This document shows, in pieces, positions 25,689-35,080 of a DNA stretch of 36,791 nucleotides. Position numbers and translations under genes: made by a program. Where the stretch lies: the NCBI GenBank assembly GCA_012518125.1, contig JAAYTF010000121.1, positions 1 through 36,791 on the forward strand, read 5' to 3'. Origin of the DNA: Bacilli bacterium. Its GTDB lineage: Bacteria; Bacillota; Bacilli; Bacillales; Amphibacillaceae. The notes beneath the pieces were generated by a model. The model saw only the letters and a program-made list of their open reading frames with translations, was not told where the DNA came from and made no database searches. Every line of letters begins with the position of its first letter. Position 1 is the first letter of the stretch.

Positions 25689-26618
25689 TTGAGAACATTC
25701 ATCGTTGGCACTCGCGGCAGTGAACTAGCGCTAAAACAAACGAACATGGTCATCGAATTACTGAAAGAAGCGGGCGTGAAAAACGAATTTGCCATAAAAA
25801 CGATTGCAACAAAAGGCGATCAAAACTTGTCCGTCGCATTGCATCAAGTCGGTGGCACAGGCATTTTCAGTGATGAATTGCAAGATGCATTGAGAAAAAA
25901 AACGATCGATTTTGCTGTACATAGCCTGAAAGATTTGCCGCTCATCATGGATGAAGCGTTTATGCTTGCTTCGTTTCCGAAACGGGAAGACCACCGCGAC
26001 GCATTCATCAGCCGCGATGGCAAAACGTTAAAAGATTTGCCGGAAGGGGCGGTAGTCGGCACGAGCAGCGCCCGGCGCGCCGCGTTTATTCATGCCTATT
26101 ATCCGCATTTGAAAACCGAGCCAATCCGCGGTCCGGTCGACAAACGGCTTGAACAGTTGCGCGAAGGGAAATACGACGGCATCATATTAGCGGTAGCCGG
26201 TTTAAAACGGCTCGATTTGGAGCATGTCATCACCGAATATTTGCCGGAAGACAAGCTCACTCCGGCCGCGGGGCAAGCGGCATTGGCAATCGAGTGCCGA
26301 AGCGACGACCATGAAGTGATCGAGGTGGTAAGAAAAATCAACGACGCTCAGACAGAAAAGAGTATTTTAACAGAGCGGCATTTCGTTTATTTGCTCGATG
26401 AAGAAGATAAGACGCCGATCGGCGCATATGCGAAAGTCGAAGGGGACCGCATCACGCTTTATGGTTCGGTTTCTTCATTGGACGGCAAAACGTTGATCAA
26501 AGTGAAAAGCGAAGGAACCGATCCAAAAGAAGTGGCACAACAAGCGTATGAAAAAGCCGTACAAAAAGGCGCCAAAGAAATCGTTGAAAGAGCGAAGCAG
26601 GAGTTAGGCAAAGCATGA
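25689..26618 (+). CDS. hemC: Hydroxymethylbilane synthase-like protein lacking the cofactor cysteine
   Basis: HemC condenses four porphobilinogens into hydroxymethylbilane on a dipyrromethane cofactor bound by thioether to a Cys. This 309-aa protein is full length. It keeps TRGSELALKQT, HSLKDLP (Lys-Asp catalytic pair), GTSSARR, RG-V-KR and AGLKRL. However, the cofactor loop, LEGGCQVPIG in E. coli, reads LLDEEDKTPIG here, so the anchoring Cys is Asp (residue 240). The only other Cys is in IECRSDD (residue 203), a common family position not known to bind cofactor. RGN is also RGP. The TTG at 25689 follows GGGAGGT by eight bases and gives a normal N-terminus; the ATG at 25641 has no ribosome-binding site. 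It overlaps hemD by four bases. Confidence 0.9.
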   Translation: MRTFIVGTRGSELALKQTNMVIELLKEAGVKNEFAIKTIATKGDQNLSVALHQVGGTGIFSDELQDALRKKTIDFAVHSLKDLPLIMDEAFMLASFPKREDHRDAFISRDGKTLKDLPEGAVVGTSSARRAAFIHAYYPHLKTEPIRGPVDKRLEQLREGKYDGIILAVAGLKRLDLEHVITEYLPEDKLTPAAGQAALAIECRSDDHEVIEVVRKINDAQTEKSILTERHFVYLLDEEDKTPIGAYAKVEGDRITLYGSVSSLDGKTLIKVKSEGTDPKEVAQQAYEKAVQKGAKEIVERAKQELGKA

Positions 26619-27373
26619 AATTACACGGAAAAAAAGTGTTGATCACGCGTGAAAAATCACAAGCGGAAGCGCTCGCTTCATTGATAGAACGGTACGAAGG
26701 CGTTCCGCTCGTCGTTCCCTTAATTAAGACCGAATGCAAGAAAAATGAATCGTTCGCCATCGATGAACGTTCATATGAATGGATTTTTTTTACGAGCGTC
26801 AATGGTGTCCGCTGCTTTATGAAACAGCATCGTGATGCCGACGTTTTAAAAAGGGCGAAACTTGCCGCCGTCGGCGATAAAACCGCGAAAGCGATCGAAA
26901 CATATGGCTATCGCGTTCATTTTATCCCTACGATGTTTAATGCCGAATCGATGGTTGAACAATTTTTGGAGCGGTATCCGAACAGCGACCATTTCCTTAT
27001 CGTGCGCGGCAATTTGTCACGGGATGTGTTGTTGAAAGTTTTTGCGGAAAAAAATCGTACCTTTGATGCGCTCGTCGTCTATGAAACGAAACCGAATGTT
27101 GCCATCAAGGAGCAACTCATTGAAACGTTAAAGCAAAAAAAGCCGGATTATTTGACGTTTACGAGCCCTTCGACGGTTGATACGTTCGTTCGTTTGTTGG
27201 AGGATACCGACCTATTAGATGACATGCGGGAAGTGCCCGCCGTCTCAATCGGGACGACGACGGAAGAAGCTGTTCGTTCGCATCATTTTTCCACGTTGAT
27301 CACACCGAAAACATTCACGATTGAACAAATGGTCGATGCGTTATTGAAGTTTGAAAACGAACGTTTACGTTAA
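26615..27373 (+). CDS. hemD: Uroporphyrinogen-III synthase
   Basis: Cyclises hydroxymethylbilane to uroporphyrinogen III with inversion of ring D. It is 252 aa, with the two-lobed HemD layout. The family is poorly conserved, but the visible blocks fit: VLITREKSQAEALASLIE, WIFFTSVNGVRCFM, LAAVGDKTAKAIETYGY, FLIVRGNLSRDVL, YLTFTSPSTVDTFV and AVSIGTTTEEAV. The start overlaps the hemC stop (ATGA), implying translational coupling. hemB begins 27 bases downstream. Confidence 0.95.
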   Translation: MKLHGKKVLITREKSQAEALASLIERYEGVPLVVPLIKTECKKNESFAIDERSYEWIFFTSVNGVRCFMKQHRDADVLKRAKLAAVGDKTAKAIETYGYRVHFIPTMFNAESMVEQFLERYPNSDHFLIVRGNLSRDVLLKVFAEKNRTFDALVVYETKPNVAIKEQLIETLKQKKPDYLTFTSPSTVDTFVRLLEDTDLLDDMREVPAVSIGTTTEEAVRSHHFSTLITPKTFTIEQMVDALLKFENERLR

Positions 27374-27400
27374 ACAGCGAAAACAGAAGGAGGATGTTCT

Positions 27401-28378
27401 GTGAACCGAACATTTTTGCGGCACCGCCGTTTGCGGCAATCGGAAGCGATGCGTGCTTTAGTGCGTGAAACGACGCTTACGGCAGATGATTTTATTTATC
27501 CATTGTTTATTGTCGAAAAAGCAGGGGTGAAAGAAGAAGTTCCTTCGATGCCTGGAGTTTATCAAATGTCATTGGACTATTTGGAAGAAGAGTTGAATGA
27601 ACTTGACGCATTAGGGATCCGCGCTGTCATCTTATTCGGCGTACCGAACGAAAAAGATGAACTAGGCAAGGAAGCATACAACGAAGAAGGGATCGTGCAG
27701 CAGGCGATTCGCCAGATCAAAAAAACCCATCCGCATATGTTGGTCGTTGCGGACACATGTCTATGCGAGTACACGTCGCACGGTCACTGCGGCGTCGTTC
27801 GCGATGACGTCGTGGAAAACGACGCATCATTGAAATTGCTGGCTGAAACAGCCGTTTCCCAAGCGGAAGCTGGCGCGGACATCATCGCGCCGTCCAACAT
27901 GATGGACGGCTTCGTCATCACGATCCGTCATGCGCTTGATGAAGCCGGTTTTGAATACGTGCCGATCATGTCCTATGCGGTGAAATATGCATCGAGCTAT
28001 TATGGGCCATTCCGTGATGCAGCGGAGAGCACGCCGCAATTCGGTGATCGGAAAACGTATCAAATGGATCCGGCCAACCGCCGTGAAGCGTTGAAAGAAG
28101 CATTGACGGACATCGATGAAGGTGCGGACATGTTAATCGTCAAACCAGCCCTAGCGTATTTGGACATCGTAAGAGAAGTGAAAGATCGTACGAACGTGCC
28201 GATTGTCGCTTACAATGTCAGCGGTGAATATTCGATGGTGAAAGCGGCAGCCGAACGTGGTTGGATCGATGAAAAACAGCTCGTTTTTGAAACGCTCTTG
28301 AGCATGAAACGCGCTGGTGCAGATTTGATCATCACGTATCATGCAAAAGATGTCGCCAAGTGGCTAAAAATGAGTTAA
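27401..28378 (+). CDS. hemB: Delta-aminolevulinic acid dehydratase (porphobilinogen synthase)
   Basis: Condenses two 5-aminolevulinate molecules to porphobilinogen, 325 aa. The zinc-type cysteine site is present: [14 protein letters not shown] (Cys about 120, 122, 130). Both Schiff-base lysines are visible, in [16 protein letters not shown] (about 195) and [11 protein letters not shown] (about 247). The start is GTG with AGGAGG upstream. It is metabolically just before HemC, and in the operon it lies between hemD and hemL. Confidence 0.98.
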   Translation: MNRTFLRHRRLRQSEAMRALVRETTLTADDFIYPLFIVEKAGVKEEVPSMPGVYQMSLDYLEEELNELDALGIRAVILFGVPNEKDELGKEAYNEEGIVQQAIRQIKKTHPHMLVVADTCLCEYTSHGHCGVVRDDVVENDASLKLLAETAVSQAEAGADIIAPSNMMDGFVITIRHALDEAGFEYVPIMSYAVKYASSYYGPFRDAAESTPQFGDRKTYQMDPANRREALKEALTDIDEGADMLIVKPALAYLDIVREVKDRTNVPIVAYNVSGEYSMVKAAAERGWIDEKQLVFETLLSMKRAGADLIITYHAKDVAKWLKMS

Positions 28379-28390
28379 AGGGGTAGATCA

Positions 28391-29677
28391 ATGCGTAAAT
28401 ATAACAACTCGATTGAAGCATATGAAGAAGCTGTTCAGCTCATGCCCGGCGGTGTAAATTCCCCGGTGCGCGCCTTCAAGGCGATCGGCATGAATCCGGT
28501 TTTCATTGAATCCGGAAAAGGCGCGGTCATCACCGATGTAGACGGCAATACATACATCGATTACGTCCTGAGCTGGGGACCGCTTATTTTAGGACATTCC
28601 GATGACCACGTCGTCAACGAATTGAAAAAACAGATTGAAAAAGGGACGAGTTACGGGACACCGACACTCCTTGAAAACAAATTGGCCAAACTCGTCATCG
28701 AACGCGTCCCTTCCGTCGAAATGATTCGTATGGTCAACTCTGGTACGGAGGCGACGATGAGCGCGTTGCGCTTGGCGCGCGGTTATACCGGAAGAAACAA
28801 AATCGTCAAATTTGAAGGAAACTATCACGGCCACGGTGATTCGTTGCTGATCAAAGCAGGGTCTGGCGTGGCTACACTGGGGCTTCCTGACAGCCCGGGT
28901 GTTCCGGCATCCATTGCCCAACATACGATCACCGTTGTGTACAACGACAAAGAAAGTGTAAAAGCCGCTTTTGAACAATATGGCGAAGACATTGCGGCAG
29001 TGATCGTCGAACCTGTCGCCGGCAACATGGGTGTCGTGCCGCCTAAAGAAGACTTTTTGCCGTTCTTAAGGGAAATCACACGTGAATATGGCGCATTGCT
29101 TATTTTTGATGAAGTCATGACCGGTTTCCGTGTCGATTATCATAGCGCACAAGGCTATTTCGACATCGACCCGGATATTACGACGTTAGGAAAAGTGATC
29201 GGCGGAGGGTTGCCAGTCGGTGCCTATGGCGGCAAACGCGAAATCATGGAACGCGTAGCACCAGCCGGAGATATATACCAAGCCGGCACGTTATCGGGCA
29301 ATCCGCTCGCGATGACGGCGGGATATGCAACGTTGTCGCAGTTGACGAAGCAAACGTATGAAGAAATGAACAGAAAAGTCGACCGTCTCGTCGAAGGATA
29401 TAAAGAAGCGGCGAAAAAATATGACATTCCGTTACAAATCAACCGCGTCGGTTCGATGATGAGCGTCTTTTTCACCGACCAAGAAGTATACAATTACGAA
29501 ACGGCACAAACTTCTGACTTGGAACGCTTCAAAAAATATTATGTCGGCATGTTGGAAAGAGGCGTTTATTTGCCGCCTTCGCAGTTTGAAGGATTGTTCA
29601 TGTCCACAGCCCATACGGATGAGCAAATTGACAAAACCATCGAAGCCGTGCATGAAGTGTTCAGCGAATTATCTTAG
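28391..29677 (+). CDS. hemL: Glutamate-1-semialdehyde 2,1-aminomutase
   Basis: PLP-dependent enzyme that makes 5-aminolevulinate from glutamate-1-semialdehyde, the product of HemA; 428 aa. It begins with the family pattern [19 protein letters not shown]. The PLP lysine is Lys268 in [26 protein letters not shown] and [13 protein letters not shown] are also typical. It is the last gene of the hem operon, twelve bases after hemB, and is closed by a terminator. Confidence 0.98.
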   Translation: MRKYNNSIEAYEEAVQLMPGGVNSPVRAFKAIGMNPVFIESGKGAVITDVDGNTYIDYVLSWGPLILGHSDDHVVNELKKQIEKGTSYGTPTLLENKLAKLVIERVPSVEMIRMVNSGTEATMSALRLARGYTGRNKIVKFEGNYHGHGDSLLIKAGSGVATLGLPDSPGVPASIAQHTITVVYNDKESVKAAFEQYGEDIAAVIVEPVAGNMGVVPPKEDFLPFLREITREYGALLIFDEVMTGFRVDYHSAQGYFDIDPDITTLGKVIGGGLPVGAYGGKREIMERVAPAGDIYQAGTLSGNPLAMTAGYATLSQLTKQTYEEMNRKVDRLVEGYKEAAKKYDIPLQINRVGSMMSVFFTDQEVYNYETAQTSDLERFKKYYVGMLERGVYLPPSQFEGLFMSTAHTDEQIDKTIEAVHEVFSELS

Positions 29678-29678
29678 G

Positions 29679-29709
29679 AGCAAAGCTATCCATTTAGCTT
29701 TGCTTTTTT
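29679..29709 (+). terminator. Terminator of the hemAXCDBL operon
   Basis: AGCAAAGCTA (29679-29688) pairs perfectly with TAGCTTTGCT (29695-29704), followed by TTTTT. Confidence 0.9.
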
Positions 29710-29735
29710 ATTTGCGAACGTTGCATGTTAAAAAG

Positions 29736-29764
29736 TCATATTTCATCCCTAGTTTTCATATGGT
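29736..29764 (+). promoter_or_regulatory. Sigma-E-type promoter of spoVID
   Basis: TCATATT (29736-29742, an exact sigma-E -35), 14 bp, CATATGGT (29757-29764, close to CATACAnT). spoVID is a known sigma-E gene in B. subtilis. Confidence 0.7.
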
Positions 29765-29794
29765 TTCATATAGGAAAGAAAGGGATGATTACGG

Positions 29795-30868
29795 GTGAAA
29801 TCATATGAAAATAAAATTTCGTTTGATTTAAAAGAGACGTTATTATTTGAATTCGGACAAGAAATCGATGAAATGGTTTCCATCTCGTTGGATCCGGACA
29901 TCGTCGTCGAGTCATTTGAGGATTATGTCCAAATACGCGGAATCATCGAACTTTCCGGTGAATATTTCCGCAAACGGGACGGAGAGAATGTGGAAGAAAC
30001 GTTTTTCGAAAATGAATCATTCCGCTACGTGGAAAAAATCGTAAACATCAACCGCGACATGAACCATTTTCAGCATCGTTTTCCGGTCGACATTTCGGTG
30101 AGCAAAGAACGGATTGAAGATGTCGATGAAATTTTTGTCACAGTTGACGCTTTCGATTACAATTTGAAGGAAAACAATACGTTGACCATTTTTGCGACGT
30201 TATACATTCATGGCATTCTTCCGGAAGCAAAATCAAATGAAGAGGAAGCGACTGAACGGAGGCCGATTGCCGCTTTTAGCGATTCCGACGAAGAAGGGGT
30301 CGAAAAAGAAGAATCTTTTGTAGAAAAGATGGAAGCGAACGATGATGAAAAAGAGGAAGAAAAACATCTCCCACAAGAACAAGAAAGGAATGAGGTTGAA
30401 GAAAAAATAGAGCAGGAACCTCGCGAAAAGACGCTCCGGCTCATCAAAGGACGTAAAGATGAAAAAGAAAAAGACGAGCCAGTAGTCGAAGACATCGCCG
30501 AAGAGACGACAAAAACGGAAGCGAAAGGAAACGAAGAAGAAGTCACAGAAACAAGGGAAATCCCGCTTGAAACGTATGAAAGTTCAACAGAAGATACAGA
30601 AGATGACGAAATTCAAATCGAACTGAATGAAGCGGATGATGAAGACGAAGCGGAAGTCCACGACGTGACGTTCCTTGCCGAACTGTTTGACAGCGAAGAA
30701 GAGACGTATACAACGGTGACGATTTATATCGCCCAAAAAGACGACACGATTGAATCGATCGCAAAACAATACGACATCCCGGTGCTGCAACTGTTGAAGG
30801 ATAATAAAATGTCGATGGATGCGATCGAAGAAGGCCAACTGATCAAAATTCGCAAACGCAGCGGTTAA
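29795..30868 (+). CDS. spoVID: Stage VI sporulation protein D (spore coat encasement)
   Basis: Mother-cell morphogenetic protein that, with SpoIVA and SafA, makes coat proteins encase the forespore; 357 aa. The N-terminal domain (about 1-150: KISFDLKETLLFEFGQ, VQIRGIIELSGEY) is SpoVID-typical. Residues about 155-300 form a very acidic, repetitive Glu/Lys region with little predicted structure. The C-terminus (about 307-352) is a LysM domain (YIAQKDDTIESIAKQYDI, ending LIKIRKRSG). The start is GTG. A sigma-E promoter precedes it. ysxE, the usual next gene in B. subtilis, is absent. Confidence 0.95.
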   Translation: MKSYENKISFDLKETLLFEFGQEIDEMVSISLDPDIVVESFEDYVQIRGIIELSGEYFRKRDGENVEETFFENESFRYVEKIVNINRDMNHFQHRFPVDISVSKERIEDVDEIFVTVDAFDYNLKENNTLTIFATLYIHGILPEAKSNEEEATERRPIAAFSDSDEEGVEKEESFVEKMEANDDEKEEEKHLPQEQERNEVEEKIEQEPREKTLRLIKGRKDEKEKDEPVVEDIAEETTKTEAKGNEEEVTETREIPLETYESSTEDTEDDEIQIELNEADDEDEAEVHDVTFLAELFDSEEETYTTVTIYIAQKDDTIESIAKQYDIPVLQLLKDNKMSMDAIEEGQLIKIRKRSG

Positions 30869-30876
30869 AATTGATT

Positions 30877-30918
30877 AATCCCTCTTCTTTGTTTACTAGA
30901 ACAAAGAAGAGGGATTTT
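30877..30918. terminator. Bidirectional terminator between spoVID and a small convergent gene
   Basis: Perfect long stem CCCTCTTCTTTGTT / AACAAAGAAGAGGG with a 6-base loop (about 30881-30914), then ATTTTTA. The reverse direction has fewer T's. Confidence 0.85.
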
Positions 30919-31097
30919 TATATCCATTCTAAATAAAAGACGATAAAAATGCAAATCAAGATGCACAATAAAATGAGATCGAACGTCGTCGTCAAAAATA
31001 GCGTACGGATCAATTGAAAAATCAAGATCGGCAAAATGGCTTTTTCAATCACGCAAATCACTTTGTTCAGCCAAGGAGGCAAGCGGTAACGGTACAA
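30918..31097 (-). CDS. Short conserved-looking membrane protein, 59 aa
   Basis: A 59-residue frame with a TTG start nine bases after GAAGAGG. It begins MYRYRLPPWLNKVICVIEK, then has two hydrophobic segments (AILPILIFQLIRTLFL and DLILLCILICIFIVFYL), and ends EWI. The positive N-terminus, the well-formed helices, the proper ribosome-binding site and a stop placed at the terminator shared with spoVID all argue for a real gene. I do not recognise a family and cannot give a function. It lies where ysxE would be in B. subtilis but is unrelated in size and strand. Confidence 0.7.
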   Translation of the reverse strand: MYRYRLPPWLNKVICVIEKAILPILIFQLIRTLFLTTTFDLILLCILICIFIVFYLEWI

Positions 31098-31166
31098 TCA
31101 AAATCACCTCTTCTTTTATAATATATGTATGAAAAATCTATAAACGTGCAAAGATAGAGAATAAAG

Positions 31167-31195
31167 TTGCAAAGTTTCAAAAAAAAGTTTAAACT
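31167..31195 (+). promoter_or_regulatory. Possible promoter of the valS leader
   Basis: TTGCAA (31167-31172), 17 bp, TAAACT (31190-31195). Transcription would start near 31202, just before stem I of the T-box. Confidence 0.35.
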
Positions 31196-31214
31196 ACAAG
31201 TAATCGAATATGTC

Positions 31215-31469
31215 AATAAATGCGATGACGGGGAAGAGTATAAGTGGCTTATTTTCACAGAGAGAAAAACGTTTGGTGAGAGTTTTTCAAAATAACCACT
31301 TAGAAGGTCGCCCCCGATGCAGCTTCTCTGAACCTTCCAAAAGCAGTAGGAGAAGACGGTGAAGCGCCGTTACCTTCAATGAGGTGTACGGCCCTTTATT
31401 GGTTCGTAAAAAAAGGTGGTACCGCGGAAAGGAAAACTTTTCGTCCTTTTAAGGATGAGAAGTTTTTTT
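31215..31469 (+). promoter_or_regulatory. T-box leader (tRNA-Val sensing) of valS
   Basis: The stem I base CGGGG/CCCCG and the next helix TAAGTGG (31241-31247) / CCACTTA (31296-31302) flank a loop with AGAGTA on the 5' side and GAAGGTCGC on the 3' side. This places GTC (31307-31309), a valine codon, as specifier. The conserved T-box AAAAGGTGGTACCGCGGA is at 31411-31428, followed by the terminator stem AAAACTT...AAGTTTT with a T run. Uncharged tRNA-Val should favour antitermination and valS expression. Confidence 0.95.
31434..31469 (+). terminator. Regulated terminator of the valS T-box
   Basis: AAAACTTTTC-TCCTT pairs with AAGGA-GAGAAGTTTT across a short loop, followed by a run of T's. The T-box core pairs with part of this region in the alternative antiterminator. 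Confidence 0.85.
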
Positions 31470-31493
31470 AATTTTTGAAGGAGGTCGGAAAGC

Positions 31494-34154
31494 ATGCAGG
31501 AGAACAAAGTGGAACAATTGCCGCCAAAATATGATCATAAAGAAATCGAGTCCGAACTGTACAGTTTCTGGTTGGAAGGCAATTTTTTTGAAGCGAAAGG
31601 CGACAAAGAAAAAGAACCTTTTTCCATCGTCATCCCGCCACCGAACGTGACCGGAAAACTCCACTTGGGCCATGCGTGGGATACGACGATGCAAGATACG
31701 ATTTCCCGGATGAAACGGATGCAAGGGTACGACGTTTTATGGCTTCCGGGAATGGACCATGCCGGCATCGCCACGCAAGCGGTCGTCGAGAAAAAGTTAC
31801 GGGAAGAACAAGGTCTTAGCCGTCACGACTTGGGACGGGAAAAATTCGTCGAGAAAGTTTGGGAATGGAAAGAGGAGTACGCTGACCATATTCGGGAACA
31901 ATGGGGCAAACTCGGCTTAAGTTTAGACTATACGCGCGAACGGTTTACGCTCGATGAAGGCTTGTCGGAAGCCGTGCAAGAAGTGTTCATCCGCCTCTAT
32001 GAAAAAGGGTTGATTTATCGCGGCGAATACATCATCAACTGGGATCCGGTTACAAGGACGGCCCTTTCGGATATTGAAGTCGTCTATAAAGAAGTGCAAG
32101 GAAAGTTTTACCATATGAAATATCCGATCAAAGACAGCGATGAATACATCGAAATCGCGACGACCCGTCCGGAGACGATGTTGGGGGATACGGCGGTCGC
32201 GGTTCACCCGGATGATGAACGTTACCAACATTTGATTGGAAAGACGGTCATTTTGCCGATCGTCGGCAGGGAAATCCCGATCATTGCCGACGAATACGTT
32301 GATATGGAATTTGGTTCCGGGGCGGTGAAAATAACGCCGGCGCACGACCCGAACGACTTTGAGATCGGCAACCGCCACAATTTGCCGCGGATCCTCGTCA
32401 TGAACGAAGACGGCACGATGAATGAAAATGCCGGCAAATATAAAGGGTTGGACCGTTTTGAGTGCCGTGAACAAATCGTGAACGATTTACAAGAACAAGG
32501 TGTTTTGTTCAAAATCGAAGATCACGTCCACCAGGTCGGCCATTCGGAGCGGAGCGGCGCGGTCATTGAACCGTATTTGTCGACACAATGGTTCGTTAAA
32601 ATGAAACCGTTGGCCGAAGCGGCGATTAAATTGCAGAAGGATGAAAAAAACAAAGTACATTTCTTCCCGGCGCGTTTCGAACAGACGTATTTACATTGGC
32701 TCGAAAACATACGCGATTGGTGCATTTCCCGTCAATTATGGTGGGGGCACCGCATACCGGCTTGGTACCATAAAGAAACGGGCGAAATATACGTAGGTAA
32801 AGAACCGCCGGAAGATGCGGAAAATTGGCGTCAAGATGAAGACGTGTTGGATACATGGTTTTCGTCTGCATTATGGCCGTTTTCCACGATGGGCTGGCCG
32901 GATGAAAACAGCAAAGATTATCGCCGTTACTTCCCGACGGATGTGCTCGTCACCGGCTACGACATCATTTTCTTCTGGGTTGCCCGCATGATATTCCAGT
33001 CGCTCGAATTCACCGGGAAGCGACCGTTTAAAGATGTCCTCATCCATGGGTTGATTCGTGATGCAGAAGGCCGCAAAATGAGCAAATCGCTCGGAAACGG
33101 CGTCGACCCGATGGATGTCATCGAGAAATACGGGGCCGATTCGTTGCGCTTCTTCTTGTTGACTGGCTCGACCCCAGGTCAAGATTTGCGCTTCCATTGG
33201 GAAAAAGTGGAGGCGACTTGGAATTTCGTCAACAAGATTTGGAATGCGTCGCGTTTTGTATTGATGAACTTAGATGGCATGACGGAAGAGGAAATCGATT
33301 TGTCCGGTGAATTATCTTTGCCGGACAAGTGGATTTTGACTCGCCTCAACGAAACGATCGAACAAGTGACGTACAATACCGACAAATATGAATTTGGCGA
33401 AGCGGGCCGTCATTTGTACAACTTCATTTGGGACGATTTTTGCGATTGGTACATCGAAATGGCGAAATTGCCGCTTTACGGCGACGATGAGGCGAAAAAG
33501 AAAACGACACGTTCTGTTTTGGTCCATGTACTCGATCAAACGTTGCGCATGTTGCATCCATATATGCCGTTTGTGACGGAGAAAATTTGGCAGAAGCTTC
33601 CGATTGAAGGGGAATCGATCACGATTCAACCATGGCCTCAAGTGAACGAAACTTACCACCATCCGGAAGCTGTCCGTGAAATGAAGTTGGTGATGGATGT
33701 GATCCGCTCTGTACGCAACATCCGTGCAGAAGTGGACGCACCAATGTCGCGTAAAATTGACATGATCGTTGAAGCGACAAATGAAGAGGCGAAAGAACAG
33801 CTTGAAAGAAACCGCCATTACCTCGAACGTTTCTGCAACACGAGCACATTGGCGATCGACCGTGATGTCGACGTACCTGAAGAAGCGATGACGGCGGTCG
33901 TTACAGGGGCGGAAATTTACTTGCCGCTTGAGGGATTGATCGATGTTGAAAAAGAAATCGAACGCCTCGAAAAAGAACTCGAAAAGTGGGAATATGAAGT
34001 AGAACGAGTGCAGAAGAAATTGGCGAACAAAGGGTTCGTCGAAAAGGCACCTAAACATTTGGTTGAAGAAGAAAGACGGAAAGAAAAAGAATACGTGGAA
34101 AACCGCGCTCGCGTAAAAGAACGCTTGGAGCAGTTGAAAAAGAAACGCTCTTAA
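31494..34154 (+). CDS. valS: Valyl-tRNA synthetase
   Basis: Class I aminoacyl-tRNA synthetase that charges tRNA-Val, 886 aa. The HIGH motif is in [15 protein letters not shown] (near residue 55) and KMSKS is in [13 protein letters not shown] (near 527). The editing (CP1) domain is recognisable from [17 protein letters not shown] and [17 protein letters not shown]. The C-terminal ~65 residues form the charged coiled coil typical of ValRS ([19 protein letters not shown]). A strong AAGGAGG precedes the ATG. It is controlled by the T-box leader immediately upstream and ends in its own terminator. Confidence 0.98.
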   Translation: MQENKVEQLPPKYDHKEIESELYSFWLEGNFFEAKGDKEKEPFSIVIPPPNVTGKLHLGHAWDTTMQDTISRMKRMQGYDVLWLPGMDHAGIATQAVVEKKLREEQGLSRHDLGREKFVEKVWEWKEEYADHIREQWGKLGLSLDYTRERFTLDEGLSEAVQEVFIRLYEKGLIYRGEYIINWDPVTRTALSDIEVVYKEVQGKFYHMKYPIKDSDEYIEIATTRPETMLGDTAVAVHPDDERYQHLIGKTVILPIVGREIPIIADEYVDMEFGSGAVKITPAHDPNDFEIGNRHNLPRILVMNEDGTMNENAGKYKGLDRFECREQIVNDLQEQGVLFKIEDHVHQVGHSERSGAVIEPYLSTQWFVKMKPLAEAAIKLQKDEKNKVHFFPARFEQTYLHWLENIRDWCISRQLWWGHRIPAWYHKETGEIYVGKEPPEDAENWRQDEDVLDTWFSSALWPFSTMGWPDENSKDYRRYFPTDVLVTGYDIIFFWVARMIFQSLEFTGKRPFKDVLIHGLIRDAEGRKMSKSLGNGVDPMDVIEKYGADSLRFFLLTGSTPGQDLRFHWEKVEATWNFVNKIWNASRFVLMNLDGMTEEEIDLSGELSLPDKWILTRLNETIEQVTYNTDKYEFGEAGRHLYNFIWDDFCDWYIEMAKLPLYGDDEAKKKTTRSVLVHVLDQTLRMLHPYMPFVTEKIWQKLPIEGESITIQPWPQVNETYHHPEAVREMKLVMDVIRSVRNIRAEVDAPMSRKIDMIVEATNEEAKEQLERNRHYLERFCNTSTLAIDRDVDVPEEAMTAVVTGAEIYLPLEGLIDVEKEIERLEKELEKWEYEVERVQKKLANKGFVEKAPKHLVEEERRKEKEYVENRARVKERLEQLKKKRS

Positions 34155-34160
34155 ACAAAC

Positions 34161-34206
34161 AACCTCGTAGTTCCGATTATCCTCGGAATCTACGAGGTTA
34201 TTTTTT
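34161..34206. terminator. Terminator after valS, possibly bidirectional
   Basis: AACCTCGTAG-TTCCGA (34161-34176) pairs with TCGGAA-CTACGAGGTT (34183-34199), followed by ATTTTTT. The stem reaches into the last codons of the convergent ATP-grasp gene. Confidence 0.85.
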
Positions 34207-35065
34207 GCTTCCGAAAAGCGACGCGATGTTTGATGAATGCGACATATTTTTCGAGGAGATTGATGTCGCTCGTTATGCTTAAAATGCGTGAACCGACGAC
34301 ATCTTCAATTTCGTTGAACAACAGTTCACCATCATGGCTGAGCAAAAAGTCGATGCCGACCAAGCCGAAATCGAAGTGGTCGACGATTTTTTGCACGGTC
34401 CGTTTTTGACCGTCGGTAAGGGTAAACAATCGGGCCTTCCCCCCGAGTTTGTAATTGGCACGAAAATCGTGATCATTTTCGCGCAGCACGCTGGCGACGA
34501 TTTCTTTTCCGATGACAAATACACGTACGTCTTTTCCTAGTTGGACGTCCGCTTTTTGGATGATGATGTCGTCGGAATCTATGTTTTTGGGGACGTTCAA
34601 CCAATCGGTTTCGTCCGCAATGAAACAGACTTGTTTTCCGCCTCGTCCTGTCGCCCCTTTTACGACGAATGGGAAAGGGAGCGGCGGTGTAAGCGGCAAG
34701 GAGCGTTTCGTCGCAAAATAAGTCGGGACCATCGGTATGCCGAGACGGCTTATTTTCATGTACGTGTAACTTTTATGGTTCGTCGTTTGCGCGACTTGGA
34801 ACGAATTGAATGTTGGAATGTCAAGCGCTTCAAACGTATATTGCAATAACGGTTCAATCGTACGGATGACGACGAAATCGGGGACTTCAACAGGCTTTCC
34901 ATTATATGAAATGGTCGTTTTTCCATCGACGATTCCAACCGTCAATTGTTCCCGAATCAACAATTTGAGTTCGATATGTTGTTTATTGCATTCTTCGATG
35001 AACCATTCGATGTACGATTCGTTTTCGCTTGCGTCTTGTGCGTTGTAAATGAGCCATCCTTGCAA
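34190..35065 (-). CDS. RimK-like ATP-grasp ligase, paralogue 1
   Basis: Cytoplasmic ATP-grasp protein (291 aa) of the RimK/LysX type, which join an amino acid or amine to a carboxylate through an acyl-phosphate. Its ATP-grasp features are FPFVVKGATGRGGKQV (glycine-rich loop), the GKDVRVFVIGKEIVASVLR strand, DFRANYKLGG and the metal site in ELLFNEIEDVVGSR. At the metal site the usual Glu-x-Asn reads Glu-Ile-Glu, unlike paralogue 2. It starts at TTG 35065 behind AAAGGAG, 15 bases after the stop of the neighbouring paralogue, and is surely co-transcribed with it. The substrate is unknown; the order upstream of folC gives no clear clue. Confidence 0.88.
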   Translation of the reverse strand: MQGWLIYNAQDASENESYIEWFIEECNKQHIELKLLIREQLTVGIVDGKTTISYNGKPVEVPDFVVIRTIEPLLQYTFEALDIPTFNSFQVAQTTNHKSYTYMKISRLGIPMVPTYFATKRSLPLTPPLPFPFVVKGATGRGGKQVCFIADETDWLNVPKNIDSDDIIIQKADVQLGKDVRVFVIGKEIVASVLRENDHDFRANYKLGGKARLFTLTDGQKRTVQKIVDHFDFGLVGIDFLLSHDGELLFNEIEDVVGSRILSITSDINLLEKYVAFIKHRVAFRKQKITS

Positions 35066-35080
35066 CGTCCTCTCTCCTTT

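Noticed and set aside
33312-34058. A 248-codon minus-strand frame inside valS
   Set aside because: Antisense shadow of the ValRS C-terminal region, with His/Phe/Arg-rich composition and no ribosome-binding site.
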